Shown here: piece after piece, positions 23,701 to 35,342 of the stretch
Numbering within the stretch: the first letter of the stretch is position 1
Layout of the letters: the number at the start of each line of letters is the position of its first letter
NCBI GenBank assembly: GCA_973895155.1
Contig: OZ316896.1
Span: forward strand, 12,400,001 to 12,464,000
Direction of reading: 5' to 3'
Length of the DNA: 64,000 nucleotides
Source of the DNA: Marsupella aquatica
Lineage: Eukaryota > Marchantiophyta
Translations under genes and position numbers: made by a program
Notes under the pieces: generated by a model
What the model saw: the letters and a program-made list of their open reading frames with translations, nothing else
Database searches by the model: none
What the model was told of the DNA's origin: nothing

Positions 23701-25834
23701 ACCCCTTTTCGAATTTAGACCGCATGTGTAAAAAGAACCCCTTTTCCTTCCACTCCTTGTGTGCTGAAAGATGCATTTTCAGTTACATTTACTGGCTGTT
23801 ATTTTCATGAACTTGGAAGTTATATGCGTCAAGATCGACCAGAAATTCTAAGGTCTTCTCTGATTCGACTTGACAACTCTGCAGGTTGAATTTGGTGTAA
23901 TTGCTCAGACAGGGTTCGCCTTCAACCGTATATTATCTGCATTATCTCTCATAGTCATGAAATTCGATGGCTTCAGGTGCCCCATTATGAATTATACTCT
24001 TGAAAACCTTTTGGGCTGTTGATGATATTCAGTAGTCTGCTTTTTATGCTCCTCAAGAAGTAGTAGTTTCGTTGGTTATTTGCATAATTCCTGTCGATCA
24101 GAGGCACGTTTTGGAAGCAGGATGATGTTGCCGGAGTCTAATCTTGTAAGGAAGTTCACGGATTTGCGAAACTATCGATTCCATTTCTCGACAAATAAGC
24201 TACGATAGGAAAGTTGGTCTCCTTCGATGTTAATGCAGAATTTCGAAATCTGAGACTATACCAAAGTTCTGATAAAATGATCACCTGTCATAGCAATTCG
24301 TTGTTGCCTTCATGATGCAAATGGGTGTGGGACTGTGGCAGTGGACTGGCAGCTCAAACCGAGCGTCTGGACAGTCTTTTGGGAAACCTTGGGAAACATA
24401 CTGGTGATAAGCGTCTTCTATATCCGTCGTCCAGACAAAGTTCGCTTGCCAGGACTGCACTAGAAGTTGATGAAGGTGCTGAAGGGAACCCGCTGTTGGA
24501 TGTGTCTGATGGAGCTGGCTATACTGGTAAGACATCCTGGTCTCACCCCTTCGAGTCTATAGATATATCTTTTACTTGCCATTAGTTTGTACACATAGCA
24601 ACAAATGACAGGAAGACTGTTTTCTCACATACGGAGAGATATGGAAGCCTCTCTGGAATTGATCCTGAATCTTACAATTCAATGTCTGTCAAGACTGGCT
24701 GTCTAAATTTCTTTATGAGATTTGACCTTGTCAACATTCCCGACAACAAACCTGATTTGGCATCATGGGTCCACATTGGGCAGGATACACAATGAACGAA
24801 TGGTGCATTCACCAAAGTAGCTCCTGATCTACTATTATTGCATTCTCTCAGATGTCAAGGAGTACACATAGTTCAAATCTTCTTCGCTGCTAGGCTTTTT
24901 TTTCACGGCTTCTGCGCTCTTGTGTTTGACATAGACTCTTAGAGACTGAACAAAGGAAAGGAGAGAGATGTTTCGTCAAGGCCACTGTACCCATGAAAGA
25001 GATCCTGTGCACTCTGCGCCGTCCGAAGTAGCGTCGAAGTAGCGTCGAAGTAGCGTCGAAGTAGATGAAGGTCATGTCCTCTTCACTTCATGGAAGCACT
25101 TAGCTTAAATGTTTTCTGAATTTGTACCGTCATGCACAGGTAACTTTTTGCGGGAAGTGGGTCCTGGACTGGTTTTAAAAGATTTGTCAGTTGCAACACC
25201 CGATATGAGGAACTTGCTCATCCAAGACCTCAATGTTGTTCTTGCCCCAGGAGAGTCTCTTCTTGTGATGGGACCCTCGGGCTGTGGAAAATCGTCCCTA
25301 CTACGAGCAATAGCTGGCCTTTGGAACAGAGGCAGTGGTCTACTCCATGCACCTAGTCTTTTGGAAAGCTTCTTCCTCCCGCAAAAGCCATACATGCCAC
25401 TAGGAACTCTCCGTGAGCAAATCCTTTTCCCGGGCACTAAGGGAGGCCATATCACAGATGCAGAGATTTTGAACGTATTGGAGTCCGTTTCTCTCGGTGG
25501 ACTTTCCGCCAGAGTCGGGGGCTTGGATGCATTTTGTGATTGGGGAAGTATGCTGAGCGCGGGAGAACAGCAACGGTTGGCGTTTGGAAGGGTTTTCTTA
25601 CATCAGCCTGAGAAGGTGTATTTGGATGAGGCAACTAGTGCTCTGGATGTAGCTAATGAAACCCTCTTGTACTCACTTTTAAAAGATACGATCCCCTCTT
25701 ATGTTTCAGTTGGACATCGACCATCACTTGTGAAGTATCACACACATGTCTTGGAGTTTACTGATGAGCGAGGATGGCGATTTTACAGCCGAAAGGAGTT
25801 CGAATACACGCGATCCCCTTCTCCTCAAAACTAG
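20706..25834 (+). CDS. ABCD2: ABC half transporter, ABCD2 / YddA-SbmA type
   Basis: A membrane-domain-then-ATPase half transporter, expected to dimerise; plant ABCD2-type members are predicted plastid proteins and the substrate is unknown. The ten-exon model is 20706-20901, 21371-21519, 21775-21833, 22064-22216, 22461-22566, 22823-22930, 23132-23272, 23885-23976, 24342-24526 and 25140-25834, all in frame, giving 627 residues. Hydrophobic segments lie in exons 1/2, 2, 4, 5 and 7. The EAA-like loop READFRYSLVRLRDNAESIA in exon 6 is typical of this subfamily. ATPase motifs: Walker A GPSGCGKSS (441-449), Q-loop Gln478, signature LSAGEQQ (535-541), Walker B Asp559-Glu560 and His589. Intron 7 has a GC donor. 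The N-terminus is rich in Ser and Gly and may be a transit peptide; the start is the first in-frame ATG but an upstream exon is possible. Confidence 0.9.
23273..23884 (+). other. GC-AG intron in the ABC transporter gene
   Basis: Intron 7 begins GCAAGT right after ..GGAGAG and ends CTCTGCAG. The exons on both sides are in phase 0 and match the family across the junction (RYFAGE then VEFGVIAQ). The nearest GT, four bases downstream, would put a stop codon after the join. G|GCAAGT is the usual form of the minor GC donor class. Confidence 0.8.
25024..25064 (+). repeat. 11-bp tandem repeat (CGAAGTAGCGT x3.7)
   Basis: Three perfect copies and one partial copy of CGAAGTAGCGT lie in the last intron of the ABC transporter gene, about 75 bases before the final exon. 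Confidence 0.9.
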
Positions 25835-28080
25835 TTTGGTAGACTTTCTAACTTAGCTGATCTGTAGTGTTAGAACATCGAATTACAACCCACTTAGGTG
25901 GAGTCTTTTCATTTAATTGAGTACCAAATCGATTCCAACGAGGTGTCCAAATAACCGTGGAACACCAGTGCTGTGAACGGTCTACCTGTCTCAACTTCTG
26001 AAGCTGCGTGAATGTTCTCATTAATGTAGCTTTGGTTGCAGCAAAGCGAATTAGTTTGCTGCCGTGTTTTGGAATCTCTATTCCTGAACACCACATTAAT
26101 AAGCAATGGAAGAAAATTATGATTGGAAGTTGACAAAGGTTCTTTTGTGTATGTTTTGGTTTCTGTGCTGATGATGAATCGGACCCATGACCTCTGCCAC
26201 TTCTTCATCCCACTTGCCACCTTCCCCAAACGAGTACCAGAACTTGCATGCTGGCAGGAATCAGTTTCTTCAATTCCTGAGGACTCGAATCAGGAGCTCT
26301 CCCCTGTTGCTGATGGACAGCTGCAGTGGTGCTTCTCTGTTTTGAGAGAACACTTTCACATTAGAATTGTTTACACCCTTGAACAAAAAGATCCTTGTTG
26401 TTCTGTCACAACTTTCTGAATCTTGACACTGAAACAACCATGGTCAGAGTCCATTTTCGGAGGAAAATTAGACAATATTATGACCGACGCAGAATTTCAG
26501 TACGACGGGCTTTGACTTCAAGACAAGGCCCAGCTCGATATACGGGATGGAAAGAACAATAGACAGATCAGTCCAAAGCCCGAATTCATAAACTATTGCA
26601 CTTACATCACACTCAGCACAAAGAATACTGTGATGGACAGCATAAAGTTTTTGTCAAACCGAAGACTGATCCACAGTGGGCCAGCACGAGGACTGGCTGG
26701 CGTGCAAGATTCTCTCCCACAAGGTATCTCACTCGAGGACACCGTCCTACCTCTAATCTTAGCTTCCCAAAGCAATGGCTCCTCCATTCCATTGCTTTCT
26801 AGAGTTTGATTCGAGCGAAGGATCTGGCTATTTCATCCCATGAAGAAATGGTTCCCCTAGAATAAGTTTTTTCATTCCTATGCTTCCGAGTGCTGCATTC
26901 TTTAAAAGTAGCACCACATGACCAGGGACGGGATATCTAAAAGATAACAGAGTATAACATCGAAGTACAGTAGTGGGCCAGCTCAAAAACCACAACAAAA
27001 AACATCGCGATACCCGTAGGTCTAGGCTCAAGGTAGTACCTTCCGTGAGATTTGAGACCCGGAAACAGTACTTGACCGACAACCAGAATTGAAGCGAGTT
27101 CTTCGACTGAAACACCTAATGTAGAATTTAAACCAAAAGACGTTCAAAGAAAAGTAAGATACTTCATACATTTACACGAAGACATGCGAATGTAGTATGA
27201 CTGAAAAAGAGACTTTAGAACAATTAAGTGATCGTTGGCGAAATCATGATATGAGTCTCGAAAACGTTCAATGTTGTATTACACAAGTGGAAGATTTACA
27301 CAGCTGCTTGATTCTCATACCATACAAAAGTCCCAAGGCCTCCTACCAGATCGGCGAGAAAGCAAACCCCTTCGCACTTATTTAGATTACAAACTGCACA
27401 ATGTAAAGCACTAAGCTTTCATCAAAACTTTTTGTCAACTAATCTGATGCTGCTACAGATCACCTCTACAATACTTGGGACACCAGCAGCTCTTGCCCGC
27501 AAGCATTAACCACACAGCCAGGCTCTGCTGCTTGGAAGAGCCTCCGTGGTAAAAGTTGATAGGTTTTCCCCATAAGTACACCAGTCGACCATATCACTTC
27601 ACGGTATCAATGGAGTCATGTCAAATCAATCGGCCTTGAGACGGGATTGAGGTGCATTCGGGGTGCCCATCTGCATTATGATTGCAAAATCACGGTATAT
27701 GATTTATAAAATACTGAACACCATTCAAAACACTTGACTACTACCATATTCCTCAAGACACTACTTCTTTGGTTTCTGGTCAGAATTCAACGCAACATCG
27801 CACAATGAACACTCATAACAAAGATTTCCTTGTAATCTCTAGAACTTAATTCTATCGCTAGTGCAGCGTATTTGTGGAGATCATGCCTTTCAACAGGTCA
27901 AGATCATTCTGGGCAACTCTATTCAATCTGAAAGTTCTAAGGAAATAGACCTTACCGTCATATCAACAATACCACTTACATATATCATATCACCACCCAC
28001 TCATCCGGATATGAAATCCCACATAACAGAAAATCAGATATGCGTCAGACTTCCATCACTATGATTTTGCCTTTAGCTCC
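25835..28080. other. Convergent intergenic region between the ABC and thioredoxin genes
   Basis: Both flanking genes end here, so the region holds two 3' UTRs and spacer. ORFs at 26123-26419 (+) and 25909-26229 (-) have no family resemblance. I see no RNA gene. Confidence 0.5.
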
Positions 28081-29320
28081 TTACCAGGCAAGGTACTTTT
28101 CAACTGTTGCAGTCAAAGTAGACATGGGGACTGCCCCGATCACCGTATCCTTCTTCTCGCCTCCCTTAAAGATCATCACAGTGGGAATACTTCGTATGCC
28201 ATACTCAGTGGCGGTACCAGGACTCTCATCGGTGTTCAATTTCAAACACCTAAGCTTGCCTGCGTACTTCTTCGCAAGTTCATCAATTATGGGAGCAATC
28301 ATTCGGCATGGACCGCACCATGGAGCCCAGAAGTCCACAAGCACAGGAATATTGCTAGCCAACACCAGCTTCTGGAAGTCTTCATCAGAAACTACTCCCG
28401 TTATACCAGGTTCCACCCGCGCTGCTGCATCAACACAGGTTAAGACAATTCTCAGCATAGGACCACAAAGCGAGTGGACTGATATTGAAAATCTCTCAGA
28501 ACGTTCTGACCGATCGTAAGAGATAAAGAAGAAAATTCCATCCTGCTTTTCTTTTGTTTCTCTTAATGCATCGGTTTGGGGCCATATATCGCAGGATGTA
28601 TTAGGAATTCAGACACTACCCCACTGTCTCAACCAATCAACTGCTTTAAAGTCCTAGACGGCATAATTACACTCTGCTACAAGCAACACAATTAAAGATG
28701 GCAACCTAGAAGGTCTGACTATACGCTGGCAGCGGACAGAATGCCCCCATCACCTAGTCAGGTAGAAAAGCAACTCGACAAGAAGTCTGCGACAATATTG
28801 GTCTTATCTCTAGCTCTGCCAAGCTGTAGGAATAGCCGGGAGTAAACTTGATGAACACATCACAAGCACTACCAACAATCTACCAACCTTTCCAAAATTC
28901 CACTACAGTTCAATTGCCAATCTACAACGCCCAGCTCCTGACAACGGACAATGAGCATGCGGAGGAGCCAGTCCATCACTGGCAGATGACATTCGCAGAC
29001 TAGATCCTAAAAACTGGCCACGGATACTACAATCACAAGGGAAGACAAAGTGGAAGAATTGGAAACGCACTGACTCCGCCCACCGCTGTCTCAGACGCTT
29101 CACAGACTACTCCCTTTCGCTGCTGAGACACCCGAACCTCGGCAGCAGGGACACGTCCGAAGCTCAACTTCAAACCCCTGCTTGTTGGTAGAACAACCCT
29201 ACTAGACGATATCGACCCATTACTCATTAATCTCGCAGGCGAGCTGCTGCACACAGCTCCTCCTTGCGACGGCCTGCTCGTAACAAAACTGCCCGTGCTA
29301 CATGATGTCATCGCTGCCAT
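28081..29320 (-). CDS. TRXm: Thioredoxin M-type, chloroplastic
   Basis: Plastid protein-disulfide reductase that receives electrons from ferredoxin-thioredoxin reductase and controls light-regulated enzymes. Exon 1 is 29071-29320 and exon 2 is 28081-28424, joined in frame to give 197 residues. Residues 1 to about 70 form a Ser/Arg-rich transit peptide with few acids. The thioredoxin fold carries the active site WCGPC at 119-123, inside [11 protein letters not shown], and the cis-Pro motif SIPTVMIF. The stretch [15 protein letters not shown] and the ending [10 protein letters not shown] are characteristic of the m-type. The donor was chosen as GTCA|GTGCGT because it is the one that keeps phase with either possible acceptor (CAG|CAGCG or CAGCAG|CG, differing by one Ala). 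The start ATG at 29320 opens the transit peptide and is followed by a second in-frame ATG three codons later. Confidence 0.93.
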
Positions 29321-29584
29321 GGCAACCTCTCTCTATCTCACTCTAAGCGAATCTGCCTTGCACCACTCAGTCCTCCTCCGCCAATTCCCTAACGATCCCA
29401 GCAACACAATTGTTGCTCGTCCAAGAATTGAAGTCCCTGCCTCGATTCCTATCTTCAAACCGTCCCTCTTGAAACTATTCCGTCTCTAGACGAAGAAATG
29501 ATCTCCGGTGAAGTGAGGTGGATTAAATACCACAAGCCCAGAGGAGACGAGACGAGACGAGATGTGATCAGATGCTCCCCTCGT

Positions 29585-29636
29585 GGGGAGGGGAGGGGAG
29601 GGGAGGGGAGGGGAGGGGAGGGGAGGGGTGGGGAGG
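29585..29636 (+). repeat. (GGGGA)n run upstream of the thioredoxin gene
   Basis: Eight perfect GGGGA units, then GGGGT, GGGGA and GG. It lies about 265 bases upstream of the thioredoxin start codon, so its C-rich complement is on the coding strand of that gene. Ten G4 runs with one-base loops could fold as a G-quadruplex. Confidence 0.9.
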
Positions 29637-30900
29637 CAGCAGGCAACGAGCAGTCGCAGCAGAAGTTGCAACAACTTTACTGTGCGCTTGACTGGCACGG
29701 TGATTCCACTTCGCGCCCAACCCCCAGCTACAGGCAGGAGAGCAGGAGAGCAGGAGAAGGTAAGGAAGCTTCACCGGCTATGGCGTTCTCGCAGAACTCC
29801 TCTATCTCTCGCTCTTTCCTTCCACAACCAAATCCCCTCACTCACTCACTCACTCACTGAGCTCAGCAGCCTCAGCTCATCAGCTCCGACGGATCAGTCC
29901 CTGGGTGACAGCAACATCCAATTACAGTCCTCGAATCTGGGAATCGTTGGAACTTTGGAAGCCCATCCAGCGCTTTCCCCTTCTGCCCACAAGATCATCC
30001 GGCAATGGAGTCCAGTCTACAGTTGTTCGTTAAGTACTGTAGTACTAGGAATCGACTGCGTTCTACTGTGTATCGCGCGCGCCTGGACCAGATGCATGAT
30101 GACACTCAGCCTCAGTATATCTATCTCAACAATATAATAAGCAATTTCACTCTCTTTTTTTTTCCCCTCGACATAACCAAATGAATTCCATTCAAATAGC
30201 CAGCATATCCAGAAAACGGGGAGCCCCATTCAGGGGCATCCCCCCAAAGAACCTAAGGTAGTGGTGTGAAGACAAAACGGGTGGAGCCGGTGCCAGGGAA
30301 GAAGCTATCTCACTCTTCTGTTGTAATGGTCTCTTTGCCAAATGTCGCCTGGACAGATGCATAATGACACTCAGCCTAAGTATATCTATCTAAGTAATCT
30401 AAACATTGCCATCTCACTCTTTCTCCTTTCTCATGGTCTCTTTGCCAAATTTCAGTCTGGTACCAAGCCTCCTTGCCTGTTGGATCCTTGACAAATGTCA
30501 TTCTGACTCCCTGGGCGCTGGATTAAAAGGGATATTTTCTCCCTGAGCATGAGAGGGGCCTATAGGTGATTGTGGTCACAGTTTCTCCTCACCCATGAGA
30601 TGGGCCTAAAGGTGTCATTGTGGCACCCCTTGGTTCTCCCCATAGCTTACATAGTCCATGAAATCTAGTAGCCAAGTTGACTTGTAACTTCCCTCTCACT
30701 TATGCTCAGCAACATTTTTGCTTGACATCAGTGTGCAATCCGTGGGCACAATGAGGGAAGTTGCAAGTGGGATATCGATCATCAATGTCAACTTGCAACA
30801 TGATTTATGATCCTCGTTATGATCCATATCCCACTTCCTCAAACGGGGGAAAACAAGGGGGAGACACAAGAACACAAAAGAGCCAAACCACTGAGCTTGA
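29637..30900. other. Intergenic spacer upstream of the thioredoxin gene
   Basis: Contains a local duplication of about 77 bp: 30082-30158 and 30348-30424 share CCTGGAC..AGATGCAT.ATGACACTCAGCCT..GTATATCTATCT. A (CACT)n stretch lies at about 29838-29860. No gene is supported; the long + frames at 29498-30137 come from the G-rich run. Confidence 0.45.
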
Positions 30901-33900
30901 GTTTTTTGGTTATTGAAAAAGCAAACTGAAAAGCATGGGAAAGCTCCATGGTAAACTGCATAGAAGGGTGAGAAAGAGGAGTTTGACTAGAGACAAAGAA
31001 TAGTGAATGCATGAGCCCTCTATAATTCTTTGTATAACCATGTGTTTTCTAACTAAGAAAGAAGTGAGGATAGAAACTGGGGGATAAGGCCTCTGCTCCA
31101 CACAAAAGATTCCACATGCCCTCAGAAAACAGTCAAAATAAGGTGTAGAGCCCCAAAGACCTCCAAAGCAAGCACATAGAACAGGTCCCTAGAGTATTGA
31201 ATAGCATACGCCTTCTCCTTGAGCTGGGCTGTTTTGGCTGCAACAAGGCTCTCTACATGGGCAGAAACCACAACAATTTTCCCGTCAGTAGGATCTGGAA
31301 CGATCACATCCCCATAAGTGCAAACCCAGGGTCATTGCAAGCCTACCATTCTTCTTTGTCTTTCCTATGGTTTTTGTACTTTTTTTCACCTTTTCAACAG
31401 CACCAAGATGATTGTTGATTATGATAGCATCCAATTACCAGTAGGAGATAGTAAATAAATATGTTTGCATTTCATAGCAATGTGCTCTACGGCGCCGGTT
31501 GTTGTGAGCCGTACTACAATGCAGCTTATGTGGGCTGTGTAAAAGTGAACACTTGATTGCATCAGTTATTACAGTAATGTCAAAATGTTTGGCTCAACAA
31601 ACAAAGTTAGCAGACATTTTCCCCAGGTCCACCAAGTGCCATGCAATCAAGTGTATGGCTGCCACTCCTCTACTATACTTGCTATTATAGCCAAAAGCAA
31701 TCAGTCATTGGGAAGATACCGTCCAGAATGATGTAATCTAGTTAGGCAGAATGAGGAAAGGTTTGTCCGGTTATTCTTGCAAGGCAGCAAGAATACCCAA
31801 GACTCAAAATTGCGACAACCAGTCAGATTCACATGGTCATATTTTCAAATGTTTGTTGTCTTCCATGTCATTCTTCTCCACATGCATTGTTCTTCTTTCT
31901 ATTGTATTATTGCCAACTAGCCCAATGCCTGTGTGTGGCTCAATTGTTGTTACAGAAGTTGTTGTTGTGGCCTAATTGTCATTGCAGAACTGTTGTAATT
32001 TTGATCAAGTTGTCATTGCAAAAGTACTGTCATTTTGGGCAAATTTTTGTTGTGAAAATGTTGTGGTTTGAGCTAGGTTGTCCATGTGGAATTGTTAGTG
32101 TTGCGGAAAGGTTGTTACAGCCAAAGGGAGGCTAATGAACATGTGGAGCAGGTTGGGCGAGGGTGTTTGTGGAAAAAAAATTATGACCTCCCGGCTCCCC
32201 TTGAAAACAAATCAGAGAGCTCCCATGTCTTTTTGTTGTCTAAATTGCCCCTCTTTTCATTTATCTCCCCTTTCCCCATTCCCCCTCTCTTTGTTTCTTT
32301 TCCCTTTTCCCCCAACTTTCCCTTTCTCCCTTCAGAGTTTCCCCCTCCCCCATTTTCCTCTATCCCATGTCCTTCCCTTCTGTGTCATCCCCCCCCCCCC
32401 CCCATGCAGTGAGCGCATGCAGACCTGATCTACATTTGAGTCGTAGATGGCCCCATAAGGTAAACTAAGGAGATGACACTGTATAGTCAACCCGATGGTA
32501 AAACTAATGAGATGATACTAATACTAAAAAAATCCAGAAAATTGGATATGCTCTCTCTTATACACAATTTTCTGTATGCAAAATTAGAACTACAGGTTAC
32601 TTTATACAGGAACTTTTTTTAGTCCATAATGGTTGTATTGAGTCTTGTTCACTATTGCCTTTGACAGATTTCTTTCTACCAACCAGGCTACCATCATGCC
32701 CTTATCCTCTTACAAAGAGTACCCAAATATTCAACACCTTCAAATCTGCAAAGCTGAATTGTCGCATTTTGGAAAGTACAGCAGCTCCTTCCCCAATGGT
32801 GACGAACAATGGATGTTGTTCAAGTTTCCAATTAGAATGATGCCAAGTGCTACAACATGATGTCTCAAAAGAATTCTGAAGGATTTCTCTATCTTTTCCT
32901 GCTGTAGCTCCTGGGATACCCTGAAGCAGGAAAGTCTACATCAGGCACAAAATTTATTCTGCACACTAACTTTGAACATAGCCGAAGACAGAGTACACCT
33001 AAATAACAGGTTAGTTTGACATACATTTTTTTAATTTTAAAATAGGAGGTTGAAACTCACATCAAGTCAATCTTAGTCTATGTCAGTACTTATCACTATG
33101 AATTCAAACTGATTAATAGTCAGATACTGGTATGCATTTTAGTTCAAGATAATTATACATACACGCTAGATGTTGTGCACGGTGTATCAAATTTGAAGGT
33201 CTGTAAAATTACTCTGATTGATGATATGCAAGGACAGTGATAGAAGAAAACATAATAGCACAATCCATTTGTGCTATCAATTCATGGGGCAACCCTTGAA
33301 GCCATACCCTTCTTCCAAGGGATGATATAAAACACAATGGCATTGAAAGGTCAAAATGTTTTGAGGCAAATTACACAATCTGTTTTGTCCCTTTGAAATC
33401 AAATTTTTTGAAACTGGGTCTACACTCAACTTGCATAGTAGACTGGTCATGTTGCCCATTCTCACCAGGTTTGTTTCCATGGAGAATGTTTCAAAAATCC
33501 ACCCACACAGTTATACAATCCTTGACCTCCTTGGTGAGACATATAGGTTTGTCATTGCTGAATATTAACACCGACTAAACATTTGTATGTCACACCGAGC
33601 ATCCTGCTTTCCCATAAAAACACAGCTTTAATATTGAGATTGAAACTGAAGATCTAATTTGCAAGCTAGGGTGTAAGCATATCATCTTGAGAAATGAATT
33701 CAAACGTGGTTTGTCATAGAGTTTGGATCAGAAGAATAAAGGATACCACCAAATGCAAACATGTACTTGAGAGACTACAGAATGATTTTTGAGATAGTTT
33801 AACCTCAGGAATTATTAAATTCCTACACAATAATCTATTATTTGTGCATTTTGATAGATTGAGCATGCATGTGAGGGTCCATACAACCAGATGTTAAGAA

Positions 33901-34120
33901 CGTTCTGACTACTAACTCAAGAATATAAAATATCCTTATGTGAATCGAATGCAGGGTCTATTGGGAATGTTTCAAAGTTGGAAGCTGGTTAGGGCAGTAA
34001 CTTCACTTGTAGGGTCTAACAAGTAAGCCATTGTCTCAATTGTTGTGTAGACATTGATCTTCCCAGATGTTCAGTCATTCAACATCGCCCAAAACAATCA
34101 AAGCATGACTCACATGCAAA
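30901..34120. other. Intergenic spacer, no gene seen
   Basis: AT-rich spacer with homopolymer stretches, including a run of 15 C at 32389-32403 preceded by a long pyrimidine-rich tract (about 32230-32400). Open frames over that tract are Pro/Ser/Phe-rich by composition only. Confidence 0.45.
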
Positions 34121-34122
34121 TA

Positions 34123-34386
34123 CTATGAAGGGCCTACCTGCTTCTTCAGTGCATGCTGGAGAACGTCTTCACTTTGGTGTGTGAACCTCAACTTCTCTTG
34201 AGCCTTGGTGCTAGGCAAGAGTGGCCAATGATCAGCGTCCCAAGTTTTGGTTGGCCAATAGGCATGAACTGGAGTTGTCCCCTTTCTAACCTTTAAGTTG
34301 TACTTAAGCTTGTTGTCCTTGGATCTATACTTGGCTTCCTCCACTTCCCGTTTAAGTTTCAAAGTTTCTGTAAAAAGCCTGTACAC
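34123..34386 (-). CDS. Hypothetical frame, possible partner of the gag-like ORF
   Basis: An 87-codon frame that begins with a Lys/Glu-rich, likely helical segment (LFTETLKLKREVEEAKYRS) and then has no recognisable motif. It lies 380 bases downstream of the 192-residue frame at 34764-35342 on the same strand and could be a further part of the same decayed element or gene. I do not recognise it, and it may not be a gene. Confidence 0.2.
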   Translation of the reverse strand: MYRLFTETLKLKREVEEAKYRSKDNKLKYNLKVRKGTTPVHAYWPTKTWDADHWPLLPSTKAQEKLRFTHQSEDVLQHALKKQVGPS

Positions 34387-34763
34387 AAGGGCCTTCTCAC
34401 AACCAAAGCAGTAGTTTGGGGGTTCTTTCTTGTCTTGTGTCTTCTCTTGTAAGCTGCCAAGGTCACCCTAGCTAGATTTTAGATTATGCATTTAAGAAAT
34501 TTAGTCAATTATATTACTAGAATGTATCCACAACAGAACTGAATATAATTAACACCTCTCCTCCTCTAGGAAGCATTGGCCCAGCTTGAGACTTATATTA
34601 GGATTTCTAAATTGTTTGGCAACTTTGCGTCCGGCTTTGCATTACGAGTCCTTTGTTTTGTGTGATCCTCATTGTCTCCATCTTTTTGCTAAATGAAAAA
34701 TTCATGTCTTTCTGTAGTTAGGTGGTGACCCTGATCCAGCTATCTCATGTGGGTCTCAAGAAG

Positions 34764-35342
34764 CTAGAAAAAGGTATGGAAACTTTGCCTAGGATCTCTC
34801 TTCGAGGGTGGCACATATGCTAGTTTGCTTCTTTTGTTGATATCTTGCTTCAATTTCTCATTACATTTCTTGTGTGACATCTCCTTGTCATAGAAAATGT
34901 AAAACTTGGGTTTGTTAGGCTCTGGTGTTGACGAAGAAGAAGATCCACCTGAAAAGTTTCCCTCGGCTTGCAATGTCTTGAGATCTCCAAATGCTCTCTT
35001 TTGACTGGACTGAGAGCTGGGTCGAGAGTTTGATATTCCTGTCCACACAGGATTGTAATTCTCTGAAGGAGTCACATGTTCACTCCATGGATTTTTGAGC
35101 ATGTGAAATTTGCACCGTGCTTTGCATCTGTTACTCCGTGGTCGGGCATGGTATTCGCATTGGTCTTGAGCTTCTAGTTTTGTATGCTTCTGGTCTTTGA
35201 GACCGCACATGTAACATCTTGGAGTTTCATTCTCAAGATTTTGGTTAGGTTTTTGAAGCTCCAAGTTTGCTCTGGGAGTAGATGTTCGTTGCCAAGCCCA
35301 GACATCGTTCTGCTGTGATAAATAGTGATTTTGTTGTTGCAT
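34764..35342 (-). CDS. Hypothetical 192-residue ORF with gag-like zinc-knuckle remnants
   Basis: The longest uninterrupted frame in the 29-38 kb spacer, with a true ATG and 192 codons. Its middle is rich in Ser, Pro, Gln and Asn. The segment KFYIFYDKEMSHKKCNEKLK near the C-terminus resembles the knuckle of plant Ty3 gag proteins (C..H....H....C followed by a Lys-rich 'lk.ei..l' helix), with several metal ligands replaced. A second Cys/His cluster (CYMCGL..H..C) lies near residue 45. No protease, RT or integrase follows. It could be a remnant of a retrotransposon gag or an orphan gene; I lean to the former. Confidence 0.35.
   Translation of the reverse strand: MQQQNHYLSQQNDVWAWQRTSTPRANLELQKPNQNLENETPRCYMCGLKDQKHTKLEAQDQCEYHARPRSNRCKARCKFHMLKNPWSEHVTPSENYNPVWTGISNSRPSSQSSQKRAFGDLKTLQAEGNFSGGSSSSSTPEPNKPKFYIFYDKEMSHKKCNEKLKQDINKRSKLAYVPPSKRDPRQSFHTFF

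Noticed and set aside
29498-30137. Long + frames over the GGGGA run
   Set aside because: The frames are long because GGGGA repeats lack stops. The sequence is antisense to the thioredoxin promoter and matches no family.
32086-32428. Pro/Phe/Ser-rich + frames
   Set aside because: Their composition comes from the pyrimidine-rich tract that ends in C15; there is no homology.
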